The notes beneath the pieces are model-generated. The model had not been told where the DNA came from. It searched no databases and saw only the letters and a list, made by a program, of their open reading frames with translations. The translations under genes and the position numbers were made by a program. Below are positions 1 to 6,723 of a stretch of 22,004 nucleotides of DNA, piece after piece. This DNA comes from a virus, in IMG/VR virus record IMGVR_UViG_3300032304_000819, positions 1 to 22,004 of that record; one strand, 5' to 3'. How positions within the stretch are numbered: the first letter of the stretch is position 1; each line of letters starts with the position of its first letter.

Positions 1-63
1 ACAATTGTAATAGCAGTAGTGCTAGTTATATATGCTATGGTTCAACAACTATTTTTTAAATAA
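1..63 (+). CDS. C-terminal end of a small membrane protein (partial)
   Basis: The first reading frame is open from the window edge to a TAA at 61-63 and encodes about 20 residues rich in Ile, Val, Leu and Ala, followed by a short polar tail ending in Lys. This looks like the end of a transmembrane helix. The upstream part lies outside the window, so neither its length nor its identity can be judged. The next small ORF is also hydrophobic, so a lysis- or membrane-related pair is conceivable, but that is only inference. Confidence 0.45.
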   Translation, partial: TIVIAVVLVIYAMVQQLFFK

Positions 64-70
64 GAATGAT

Positions 71-157
71 ATGGAAAACTATCCACAGTGGGTAAACAAT
101 CTTGTTTACTTTTTAGCCGGTATTGGCTTTTATGGTGTATTACTAAACTTTTTATAA
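71..157 (+). CDS. very small hydrophobic protein, 28 aa
   Basis: ATG at 71 opens a 28-codon frame ending at TAA 155-157. The stop shares its last A with the ATG of the next gene (TAATG), the same coupling seen at several other junctions in this cluster. The product has a polar N-terminus (MENYPQW) followed by about 18 mostly hydrophobic residues, consistent with one membrane-spanning helix. The family is not recognised. Support comes from the tight junction and the gapless packing with the partial upstream frame. A chance ORF cannot be excluded at this length. Confidence 0.45.
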   Translation: MENYPQWVNNLVYFLAGIGFYGVLLNFL

Positions 158-381
158 TGGCTGATATAACCATGTGTCCAGGGACTGATTGTCCAGTTAA
201 AGAAAAATGTTATAGATTTACAGCCCCTAAGAGTGAGTTCATGCAAAGTTATTTCTTTGAAGCTCCTGGTAAAACAGAAGATGATAAGTTTACTTGTGAC
301 ATGTACTGGGGTGAGAACAATGAACGTATATGGAATCAATTAAAAGATATAGTAAATGGGAAAGATAATACTGGAGTTTGA
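157..381 (+). CDS. small cysteine-containing protein, 74 aa
   Basis: The frame is open further upstream to a GTG at 88, but ATG 157 is the better start: it overlaps the preceding stop by one base, and the extra upstream residues are merely the shadow of the 28-aa ORF. The protein begins MADITMCPGTDCP and has cysteines at residues 7, 12, 18 and 47. Four cysteines in 74 residues suggest metal binding or a compact disulfide or zinc fold. Function is unknown. It overlaps the next gene by 26 nt, typical of compact phage operons. I believe related small proteins occur in other tailed phages, but no function can be given. Confidence 0.7.
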   Translation: MADITMCPGTDCPVKEKCYRFTAPKSEFMQSYFFEAPGKTEDDKFTCDMYWGENNERIWNQLKDIVNGKDNTGV

Positions 382-592
382 CTCTGAAGAAGAAAGAGAT
401 GATGCTAGAACAGCCCTAGATGGCTATAAATGGAAAGGTGCTGTATGGGATCTTGACCAAAAACTACGTGAAATAACCAAGTATGGTTATGTTGACAAGA
501 AAGAAGCTACTGATCAAGAAAGAGACTTAGCTGATAGACTTAGAAAAGAATTAAGAGAAATATTAGAAGACTATAATTTAAATCTAGACTAA
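356..592 (+). CDS. small charged helical phage protein, 78 aa
   Basis: ATG 356 lies inside the end of the previous gene; the stop at 590-592 shares a base with the next start. The protein opens with MGKIILEFDSEEE, a short beta strand plus acidic turn seen in a widespread class of small phage proteins of unknown role. It then becomes strongly helical and charged, with a Leu/Arg/Glu-rich C-terminal third (ADRLRKELREIL) that could form a coiled coil. There are no catalytic motifs and no signal peptide. It is probably a cytoplasmic accessory protein; the job is unknown. Confidence 0.7.
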   Translation: MGKIILEFDSEEERDDARTALDGYKWKGAVWDLDQKLREITKYGYVDKKEATDQERDLADRLRKELREILEDYNLNLD

Positions 593-771
593 TGAGTACA
601 AGAAAGAAAGATTACAAAGTAGTAGAAGTACAGTATGGTTTTACAACCAAGTATGTTGTACAGAAAAAGTTCTTATGGTTCTTTTGGAAGACTATTAAGA
701 ATAATGCTGGTTATGATATGGAGTATGATACCAAAAGAGGGGCTCAAGCTTATATTAATTTTAGAAGATAA
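592..771 (+). CDS. small basic hypothetical protein, 59 aa
   Basis: ATG 592 overlaps the preceding TAA by one base; the frame ends at TAA 769-771. The 59-residue product is basic at its N-terminus (MSTRKKDYK), has an aromatic-rich centre (FLWFFWKTIKN) and ends in basic residues. It resembles small phage proteins in which a beta hairpin precedes a Trp/Phe-rich segment followed by a conserved-looking 'A-AYINF' end, but I cannot name a family. The one-base coupling at its start and the five-base gap to the next gene support it as a real translated gene. Confidence 0.6.
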   Translation: MSTRKKDYKVVEVQYGFTTKYVVQKKFLWFFWKTIKNNAGYDMEYDTKRGAQAYINFRR

Positions 772-776
772 TCTGT

Positions 777-1370
777 GTGTTAGGAAAAGCGGGAAGAAAT
801 GAGGTCTCTATTGCACCAGCTTTAGAGACTTTTTTAGATGACACAGTATTTGGAGTTAGAGAGGTTTTACAAATACCCACGGGATTGAATCTATGGGAAT
901 ACAAAGAATTTGGTAGTCCCATACTATCATTAACAATGCAATATGCTTACGGAGAAATGGATCAAGATATTAGAAAAGAAATAGAAGCTCTGACAGCAGA
1001 AATTGCAGCAGAGCATTATAACATTACAGAAGATGTAGATAGTAATTTACACTATCTATGGTATATGTACCACAAAGGTACTAAAGCAGGTACCTTCAGA
1101 CCATTTGTATTTATGGCTGAGTTACAGTTGCTAAAGAAAATGGGTTATACTAATGATAAAGAGGTGCAGAGTATGATCAAGATGCTTGAGTCTGAAGATG
1201 AGGATAATATTCATCTTGTTACTCTTGCTATTAAGAACTATAGAGACCTAAGAATTCAAGAACATGGGGAGTACAGTAAAGTAAATAAGGACTATGCAGA
1301 TATTGCAAAGAACTATGCATTTGAGATACTCAACCATGAAGTATTCATGACTACAATGGCTGTTAAGTAA
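777..1370 (+). CDS. hypothetical protein, 197 aa, GTG start
   Basis: A 197-codon frame ends at TAA 1368-1370 with a one-base overlap into the next gene. No ATG lies near its 5' end. The frame is open only back to a TAG at 762-764, and GTG 777 is the only plausible start before the protein-like stretch; the first in-frame ATG comes more than 150 nt later. The middle and C-terminal parts are acidic and helix-rich, with no recognised catalytic motif, membrane segment or signal peptide. The residues around the start (ICVLGKAG) look superficially like a P-loop beginning, but no GKT/S follows. No family is recognised. Confidence 0.7.
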   Translation: MLGKAGRNEVSIAPALETFLDDTVFGVREVLQIPTGLNLWEYKEFGSPILSLTMQYAYGEMDQDIRKEIEALTAEIAAEHYNITEDVDSNLHYLWYMYHKGTKAGTFRPFVFMAELQLLKKMGYTNDKEVQSMIKMLESEDEDNIHLVTLAIKNYRDLRIQEHGEYSKVNKDYADIAKNYAFEILNHEVFMTTMAVK

Positions 1371-1537
1371 TGGCAAATGTTATGAAAGAGTATATCATCA
1401 AGGAGATGAAACTCAAGAATAAAGATATTGCTATTATGGTACCAAAGGCTGTGGAAGATTACGTCCGGGCTAAGTACAAGTGCACACCATATCTTGCAAA
1501 ACAAATCTCTAAAGAATTAACAAATGACGGAAAATGA
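1370..1537 (+). CDS. small basic hypothetical protein, 55 aa
   Basis: ATG 1370 shares a base with the preceding TAA and the frame runs 55 codons to TGA 1535-1537, overlapping the start of the next gene by 14 nt. The product is lysine-rich and predominantly helical, with a single cysteine in 'AKYKCTPY'. No family is recognised and no motif suggests a role. Its standing as a gene rests on start/stop coupling with both neighbours and on filling an otherwise empty stretch of the operon. Confidence 0.6.
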   Translation: MANVMKEYIIKEMKLKNKDIAIMVPKAVEDYVRAKYKCTPYLAKQISKELTNDGK

Positions 1538-1784
1538 ATTAACAGACTTAGGCTTTAGTAAAGTAGAAGTCAATGACTTAGAGAGTCAAAATGGATATGA
1601 TTATTTTTATTACACCTTTGATGTATTTGAGAATCTTACACTAATCTCAGTAGATAATGATAGAGTAGAAAATGAAGATTGGTATGTCTATAATCTAGAC
1701 TGGCCAGATCAGTTTAAACTTCAGACAAAGGATCAAGTTCTTCAATTTCTTCAATCTGTGGGTCATCTTTCCGAAGCAGTTTAG
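1524..1784 (+). CDS. small acidic hypothetical protein, 86 aa
   Basis: The start at 1524 lies within the previous gene; the frame ends at TAG 1782-1784. The protein begins MTENELTDLGFSKVEV and is rich in Asp, Glu, Tyr and aromatic residues, with a pattern of short strands and a final helix (TKDQVLQFLQSV). This resembles a common class of small alpha/beta phage proteins with an N-terminal 'L-LGF' helix, function unknown. It is the last gene of the left plus-strand cluster. Its last 71 nt overlap the end of a minus-strand gene, so the two transcripts converge and would be partly antisense. Confidence 0.65.
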   Translation: MTENELTDLGFSKVEVNDLESQNGYDYFYYTFDVFENLTLISVDNDRVENEDWYVYNLDWPDQFKLQTKDQVLQFLQSVGHLSEAV

Positions 1785-2025
1785 CTTTTTCAGAAAGTAC
1801 TGAAGATAAAATTAAATAAGATGCAGATTCCCAAGCATCATCAATAGCTTCGGATAACAGATCAAATTCCATTGGTGTTTTTAAAATTTCTCCTGTACGG
1901 AGATGTATTTTACTACCAGCATCCGGATTTCTAGGATTGGCAAAAGATATTCTTGTTATGTGAGTAACATTTAGGTGCTCAATATATGGACCATGCTCAT
2001 CTCTAAATTCTATTGGTAGAAACAT
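1714..2025 (-). CDS. small hypothetical protein, 103 aa
   Basis: This gene reads leftward from ATG at 2025-2023, and that start shares a base with the stop of the upstream metallophosphatase (TGATG), so the two are probably translationally coupled. The first half is beta-rich ('HITRISFANPRNPD', 'SKIHLRTGE') and resembles short FlbD-like or phage 'H-T-I' folds; the second half is an acidic helix. No function can be assigned. The C-terminal 24 codons are antisense to the end of the plus-strand gene finishing at 1784. The coupling is the main evidence that it is not a shadow ORF. Confidence 0.6.
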   Translation of the reverse strand: MFLPIEFRDEHGPYIEHLNVTHITRISFANPRNPDAGSKIHLRTGEILKTPMEFDLLSEAIDDAWESASYLILSSVLSEKAKLLRKDDPQIEEIEELDPLSEV

Positions 2026-3053
2026 CAGACTATTTGGTTACCTTCTATTTTGTAATTATTAACTTGTACTAATTTATCAGTTCTTTTTAATATAGCAAAA
2101 CCATGGTTCCATTCATTTATTTCTAAATATTCTGGAGTTAGTTCACATAAACATCCAAGACTATATCCACGGATAGTTGTAGACTCTCCTGGACCATATA
2201 CTCTTTGTGAGCTAGAACTAGTTTTATGAAAGTGATTTATAAGACAGTTAGTCTTTAGTCTCATTAGAGCAGTGCGTGCAGGTACAACACCTCCAGCACC
2301 AGGGATTTTATCTCCATGCTCTATAAGGAAGTCTCCGAATACTACTTTAGATCTAAATGGAATATATTGTACACCATATTCAGCTACACGTAGAAGTACA
2401 TCTAGTCTGAATTCATCCATGTCTAATAGTTCAGATGCCTTAACTCTAAGGTATCTTTCAAATCTATTTTCATGGTTACCTGGAATGAAGTATATTGGAA
2501 TACCGGGAAATCTAGATCTACAATAGTCTAGGAATTGTCTACCTGCTTCAAGCTCTTGTTTAAAATGAACCATTCTTGGATCCTTCTCATGGAATGACAT
2601 TTGGTAAAAGTCTAGTAAGTCACCGTTAATGTAGAGAGAGTCAATACCTTCTTCTTCCATCTTATTAAATGCTACTTCTATAGCATCATTATCTTGGTAG
2701 GGGATGTGGACATCACCAATGATGCCTAGTGTTTTACATCCTGTTGGAAACACAAAAGTCTCACGCTTGTTAGCATAAGACTCCGGTAAAAATTTTTCTT
2801 TCATAGTGTATTCTATTTTGAGTTCTTTCTGAAAAGTCTTATCTTTGAGGTTCTTTCTATGTTGTGTACCTAGTTGACCACGGTAATACCTAACTCTTCC
2901 GTACACTGCTTCAAATGAACTAAATGTGGGATGATCTGCATAGATCTTTTTAGCAAGAGTTTTAGAGGGGGCTTCTGGAAAGTTGGCTAAGTATTCAAGA
3001 ATGATTTGAGTAGCTTGTTTCCTGTTGTTTTTAACTCCGTTATTCATTGTCAT
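2025..3053 (-). CDS. calcineurin-like metallophosphoesterase with N-terminal HTH-like region
   Basis: A 342-aa protein. Residues about 107-280 carry the metallophosphoesterase signature in order: GDVH (113-116), NGDLLD (143-148), GNHE (192-195), HGD (246-248) and an H-x-H in NHFHK (273-277). These are the residues that hold the two catalytic metals in this family, so hydrolysis of a phosphoester (nucleic acid, nucleotide or protein phosphate) is likely; the substrate cannot be told. Residues about 10-65 are helical and rich in basic residues, with a pattern like a small winged or plain helix-turn-helix ('SKTLAKKI', 'AVYGRVRYYRGQLG'), which suggests nucleic-acid targeting. The second Met (residue 3) is an alternative start. 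It is divergent from the gene at 3080 with a 26-nt AT-rich gap. Confidence 0.88.
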   Translation of the reverse strand: MTMNNGVKNNRKQATQIILEYLANFPEAPSKTLAKKIYADHPTFSSFEAVYGRVRYYRGQLGTQHRKNLKDKTFQKELKIEYTMKEKFLPESYANKRETFVFPTGCKTLGIIGDVHIPYQDNDAIEVAFNKMEEEGIDSLYINGDLLDFYQMSFHEKDPRMVHFKQELEAGRQFLDYCRSRFPGIPIYFIPGNHENRFERYLRVKASELLDMDEFRLDVLLRVAEYGVQYIPFRSKVVFGDFLIEHGDKIPGAGGVVPARTALMRLKTNCLINHFHKTSSSSQRVYGPGESTTIRGYSLGCLCELTPEYLEINEWNHGFAILKRTDKLVQVNNYKIEGNQIV

Positions 3054-3079
3054 ATTATAATATACTAAAAATAATCAAC

Positions 3080-3457
3080 ATGTTTACTGTAAAACTAGTG
3101 AAACAGGATGGGAAGTTAACCTATCCTGATGTTAAATCAAAATTAAATTATGAATTATTTATTGAAAAGCTTGCTGAGGGACAGCAAGTTGAGATATTTA
3201 TTGGTCTAGCAAATACTGACCATAGTGTTGCTCAATTAGCAAAAGTACATGCTTGTATCCGTGAACTGGCAAAGGAATCAGGATATACATTTGATGAAAT
3301 GAAAACCATCATAAAAAAACAAGCAGGTTTATGTTATGATGCAGATGGTGCTGAATACTGCAAATCTTTTTCAGAATGTAGTAAAATAGAATTAGTACTT
3401 GCTATAGAAGCATGTATACAAATTGGAAGAGAAAATTGGAATCTTAATCTAACGTAG
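3080..3457 (+). CDS. hypothetical phage protein, 125 aa
   Basis: The frame extends upstream to a TTG at 3047, but ATG 3080 gives a natural N-terminus (MFTVKLVKQDG) and avoids overlapping the divergent metallophosphatase gene. The N-terminal part looks beta-stranded; the centre has helices ('VAQLAKVHACIRELAKESG', 'FDEMKTIIKKQAGL') and ends with 'ECSKIELVLAIEACIQIG'. The layout weakly recalls NinB-like recombination accessory proteins, which are of similar size and also sit beside replication genes, but I see no diagnostic motif, so this is only a suggestion. It ends convergently, overlapping the minus gene by 14 nt. Confidence 0.65.
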   Translation: MFTVKLVKQDGKLTYPDVKSKLNYELFIEKLAEGQQVEIFIGLANTDHSVAQLAKVHACIRELAKESGYTFDEMKTIIKKQAGLCYDADGAEYCKSFSECSKIELVLAIEACIQIGRENWNLNLT

Positions 3458-3758
3458 GAGCAACATAACCTTCGTCTCCAGGTTCAAGAACTTCTTTTTC
3501 AATATACAAATTCTTTTCAGTTGCTGTTTTTTCTATTTCAGATAACAAAAGAATAATTGTATAGAAAGCTCTTTGCATAGGATCTAAGTCCTCATAGCTT
3601 TTATTAATTGTTTCTTTAAAGTATTCATCTCCTTTTTCTTCAATGTTTAAGGATTGAACAATTGCAAAGGATGCTGCTTTAGCCATTAAATAATAATTCT
3701 TATTTACAGTTATTTGCAATACTGCATCATCTTTTAATTCTTTTACTTTAACTGCCAT
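3444..3758 (-). CDS. hypothetical crAss-like phage protein, 104 aa
   Basis: ATG at 3758 is chosen over a TTG at 3779 because it yields 'MAVKVKELKDDAVLQITVNK', a clean N-terminus, and leaves room for a TATATTTG promoter-like box just upstream. The protein has a short beta-rich start, then helices with an 'FYTIILLLSEIEKTA' segment and a proline-containing C-terminus. Small proteins with this 'YYLMAKAA ... QRAFYTI-LLL-EIEK' pattern are, to my memory, conserved and uncharacterised in crAss-like phages. It stands alone on the minus strand between two plus genes, so it probably has its own promoter. Confidence 0.65.
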   Translation of the reverse strand: MAVKVKELKDDAVLQITVNKNYYLMAKAASFAIVQSLNIEEKGDEYFKETINKSYEDLDPMQRAFYTIILLLSEIEKTATEKNLYIEKEVLEPGDEGYVAPTLD

Positions 3759-3776
3759 AATATCAAATAGTATCAA

Positions 3777-3784
3777 CAAATATA
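3777..3784 (-). promoter_or_regulatory. Bacteroidetes-type -7 box for the minus-strand 104-aa gene
   Basis: On the minus strand TATATTTG (plus-strand CAAATATA at 3777-3784) lies about 18 nt before the ATG at 3758. It fits TAnnTTTG. A TTTG element at the right distance upstream is not clear. The gene is a lone minus gene between plus genes, so a local promoter is expected. Confidence 0.38.
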
Positions 3785-3791
3785 CATAATT

Positions 3792-4496
3792 ATGTCAAAC
3801 GTATTTAATATTGAAGAATATAAACAAAAAATATTTAATAAACTTGAACCTAGTGGTTGGGGTAGAGTTCTTAAACCTTTTATATTTAGTATAGAATTTG
3901 AAAAGATCTTAACAGATCTCTACAATCTAGCAAATGATGGTAAAAGGTTTACTCCTACATTAAAAGATGTTTTTAAAGCATTTGAGGAGTGTCCATATGA
4001 TGAACTTAAAGTGGTTATAGTAGGACAAGATCCATATCCTACATTAGGTGTAGCAGATGGTATTGCATTTAGTTGCAGTAAATCTGAAAAAGAACAACCT
4101 TCATTAAGATTCATTCTTGATGAAGTTGAAAAAATGTACCCGAACGGGTATGAGAGACCTTTAGATTTGTCAAAATGGACCCGACAGGGTATACTTTTGA
4201 TGAATACAGCTTTTACAACTGAAGTTGGTAAGATAGGTAAACACTATGAAATATGGGCTCCATTTGTAGCTTATATATTTGATTACCTTAAAAACTTTCA
4301 TCCAGGTTTAGTATATGTGTATATGGGTAAAAAATCTCAGGAGTGGGCAGACATGTGTGGAGAAAATTGTACTAAATTTATGGTCTCACATCCTGCAAGT
4401 GCTGCTTATAATGGTAGCAAATGGGATTCTAAAGGTGTCTTTCAAGAAGTTAAAGACACTGTGTATCACTTATATAACTATAAAATTATCTGGTAA
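3792..4496 (+). CDS. ung: uracil-DNA glycosylase, family 1
   Basis: A 234-aa protein with the family 1 uracil-DNA glycosylase signatures: the water-activating motif GQDPYP (residues 78-83, catalytic Asp at 80), the uracil-binding LLMN (135-138) and a C-terminal SHPASA (199-204), which stands for the usual HPSP minor-groove loop with His200. It removes uracil from DNA by cutting the N-glycosidic bond. The length matches the family. It is the first gene of the rightward replication block and is coupled by TAATG to the next gene. UDG next to replication genes is familiar in crAss-like phages. Its likely role is repair of deaminated cytosine or misincorporated dUMP in phage DNA, or processing of host DNA; the choice is inference. 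Confidence 0.95.
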   Translation: MSNVFNIEEYKQKIFNKLEPSGWGRVLKPFIFSIEFEKILTDLYNLANDGKRFTPTLKDVFKAFEECPYDELKVVIVGQDPYPTLGVADGIAFSCSKSEKEQPSLRFILDEVEKMYPNGYERPLDLSKWTRQGILLMNTAFTTEVGKIGKHYEIWAPFVAYIFDYLKNFHPGLVYVYMGKKSQEWADMCGENCTKFMVSHPASAAYNGSKWDSKGVFQEVKDTVYHLYNYKIIW

Positions 4497-5083
4497 TGCA
4501 AGAAATCTTTTTTAAAATGAGTCAAGTGGAACTCACACCTAATATGTTCTACATATTATACTGCATGCATGCAGGTATTGTACCTGATAAATCTGTCAAT
4601 TCTTCATTGGAAATAACTAGACTAAAAGCAAATGATTGGCTGTCTGAAGATTTGGATTTGACAAACAAAAGCATTATATTTATGGTAGAAATTGATGGCT
4701 ACTTCAAAAGATCTAAGAAAAAAACTTCTAAAACTTTAATGGGTGATAGTTTTATGCAGAATATAGAGACATATGTGTCTTTGTTTCCTAATAAAAAATT
4801 GTCCTCTGGTAAATATGCTAGAGTTCCAGCAAAGAACTTAGAAAATTCATTCAGATGGTTTTTTGAAACTTATGACTATGACTGGGAAACAATATTTTTG
4901 TCAACACAAAAGTATATCTTAGAGTATGAGTCAAAGAATTATGAGTACATGAGAACATCTCAGTATTTTATTAGAAAACAAAGTTTAGATAAAAGTTGGG
5001 ATTCTGACTTAGCTACTTATTGTGAATTCTTAAAAGATAATCCAGATGATGAGGTAGATACATTTAGTGAGTTGATTATATAA
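4496..5083 (+). CDS. hypothetical protein upstream of helicase, possible helicase loader
   Basis: A 195-aa protein. ATG 4496 overlaps the UDG stop by one base; ATG 4517 (MSQVELTPNMFYILYC) is a possible alternative start. Near its N-terminus, 'LTPNMFYILYCMHAG' followed by a region with alternating helices resembles the opening of a winged-helix domain. The C-terminal third contains Tyr/Arg-rich helices ('YEYMRTSQYFIRKQSLD') like those of DnaD-type replisome organisers. Its place directly before a DnaB-type helicase makes a helicase-loader or organiser role attractive, but that is inferred from position and loose similarity, not from a diagnostic motif. Confidence 0.75.
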   Translation: MQEIFFKMSQVELTPNMFYILYCMHAGIVPDKSVNSSLEITRLKANDWLSEDLDLTNKSIIFMVEIDGYFKRSKKKTSKTLMGDSFMQNIETYVSLFPNKKLSSGKYARVPAKNLENSFRWFFETYDYDWETIFLSTQKYILEYESKNYEYMRTSQYFIRKQSLDKSWDSDLATYCEFLKDNPDDEVDTFSELII

Positions 5084-5098
5084 TGTAAATGAAAGTCT

Positions 5099-6106
5099 AT
5101 GACAAAACTATTTAATGGAGCAAGACATTTGCTTCCTGTTAGTGAAAGAGAGAGTTTAGAAAAAGGTCTTCTCAAGATAAAAGCAAAAAGAGAAGGTAGG
5201 ATACCTGCACTAATTAGTGCGTGGCCTAAGTTCAATGATGCTTTTTGTGATGGACTTGAGTGGAGAACAATAACTGTAGTAGGTGCACGACCAGGCACGG
5301 GGAAAACTTTATTTATGGAACAGTTGGTATCTGATATTATTAAACAGAACCCTGACCAAGACTTTAGAGTCCTTAAGTTTCAAATGGAAATGGTTGATGA
5401 AACTAGTGCAATTAGAAAGTTCGGTCTGATTACTGGTGCTGATTACAATACATTAATGAGTAAAAATGGCAATTTGGTAGACAAAAAGTTATTTCAAAAG
5501 TGTGTAGATTATTACAAAGAATCTGCAGACAGTGATGTGATTAATGTTGTCTATGATGTATGTACTGTCAATGAAATGTGTGCCACAATTCATTATGAAT
5601 GTGAGAGACACAAAAAACCTGATGGTACCTACAGAAACATACTTGTTACCATAGATCACTCTGCTCTATTTAAGAATGATGTAGGACAAAAAGACAAATT
5701 TGATATGCTAGGTGCATTGGGTGAGGCCTTGACCCAAATGAAGAAAAATTATCCTGTAGCATTTGTTGTTCTAAGTCAATTAAATAGAAACATTGATGAC
5801 ACTAAGAGACAAGTAGAAGCCAATTACGGTAATTATGTATTAGATTCTGACATTTATGGTTCTGATGCTTTATTACAACATGCTGATGTGGTTATTGGTA
5901 TTAACAAACCTTCTATCAGAAAGATTAAGAAATATGGTCCTGAGAAGTTTTTGATTGAAGATCCGGATACACTAGTATTCCACTTCTTAAAATCTAGAAA
6001 TGGTCTCACAAGAATCAGTTTCTTTAAACTTGATAGAACAACTATGAGAATCATAGAGATACCTACACCAGCAAGAGAAACAACACAAAAAATACAAGTA
6101 AATTAA
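5099..6106 (+). CDS. DnaB-type (SF4) replicative helicase
   Basis: A 335-aa protein made mainly of the RecA-like motor core. Walker A is GARPGTGKT (62-70), a Walker B strand is ILVTIDH (181-187), the H3-type SQLNR lies at 226-230 and the KSRNG arginine-finger region at 298-302. These are the marks of hexameric 5'-3' DNA helicases of the DnaB/gp4 group. The protein is shorter than cellular DnaB and lacks the N-terminal primase-interacting domain; only about 40 residues precede the motor. The separate primase is encoded at 8208. It sits between a possible loader gene (15-nt gap) and a hypothetical gene, in the operon from UDG to SSB. Confidence 0.92.
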   Translation: MTKLFNGARHLLPVSERESLEKGLLKIKAKREGRIPALISAWPKFNDAFCDGLEWRTITVVGARPGTGKTLFMEQLVSDIIKQNPDQDFRVLKFQMEMVDETSAIRKFGLITGADYNTLMSKNGNLVDKKLFQKCVDYYKESADSDVINVVYDVCTVNEMCATIHYECERHKKPDGTYRNILVTIDHSALFKNDVGQKDKFDMLGALGEALTQMKKNYPVAFVVLSQLNRNIDDTKRQVEANYGNYVLDSDIYGSDALLQHADVVIGINKPSIRKIKKYGPEKFLIEDPDTLVFHFLKSRNGLTRISFFKLDRTTMRIIEIPTPARETTQKIQVN

Positions 6107-6113
6107 TTTAATT

Positions 6114-6722
6114 ATGACAACGAGTAATTTGAGAAAAGAAAAAGAAAGAGAGTTCTATATGCAGCATATGGATACTTTCACAGCAATTGGTAATCCAGAT
6201 CCATTTTTTACTCTAAAAACTGCTTTCTTTAAGAAAGGTAAGTTTGGTAGACAATGTCAATTCTTTGAATGGGAGTTGAAAAAAGGTGAGGATATCTATG
6301 TTGAATTTTATGACAATGTCTATGATGACTTTGGAAAAATCACAGGTATGGTTCCAATGAATGAAGATAGACAGTTGTTTAAACTAAGGTATAACCCATT
6401 CTTTGGTGAAGAATATGATGTTATTGAAAGTTATGATGCCGAGGGTAAAGTAGACAGAAAATATCTTATTCCTCTCAATGAGATGGCAGTTATTCTATCT
6501 AGTGGTCAAGAGATTAGTTATGCTCTTTATGAGAAAAGAAAAGAAGAGGGTAAACTTGAGCTCCCACAACTACAAAAATCACTAAGTATTTTTCCAGATT
6601 TTGAAGAAAAGTATGCACCTAAAAAAGAAGAAGAAGTATTTCATTCTGATGAAGAATCAGCTTCTGACATCTTATTAAGAATTGCAACTGAGTTTCAAAA
6701 ACTAGCACAAAAACTAAAGTAA
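6114..6722 (+). CDS. hypothetical protein between helicase and Sak4-like ATPase, 202 aa
   Basis: The ATG at 6114 follows the helicase stop by seven bases in an AT-rich leader. The N-terminal 20 residues are charged; the middle is beta-rich with many aromatic residues ('FFEWELKKGEDIYVEFYDNVYDD'), followed by an acidic linker (about 165-180) and a C-terminal amphipathic helix ('ILLRIATEFQKLAQKLK'). Such a structured core plus linker plus helix suggests an interaction protein for the replisome. No family is recognised. Its conserved placing between helicase and recombinase-like ATPase implies a role in DNA replication or recombination, which is inference only. Confidence 0.75.
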   Translation: MTTSNLRKEKEREFYMQHMDTFTAIGNPDPFFTLKTAFFKKGKFGRQCQFFEWELKKGEDIYVEFYDNVYDDFGKITGMVPMNEDRQLFKLRYNPFFGEEYDVIESYDAEGKVDRKYLIPLNEMAVILSSGQEISYALYEKRKEEGKLELPQLQKSLSIFPDFEEKYAPKKEEEVFHSDEESASDILLRIATEFQKLAQKLK

Positions 6723-6723
6723 G

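Noticed and set aside
4137-4150. TACCCG-AA-CGGGTA inverted repeat inside the UDG gene
   Set aside because: The loop is two bases, it is within coding sequence, and no regulatory context is present.
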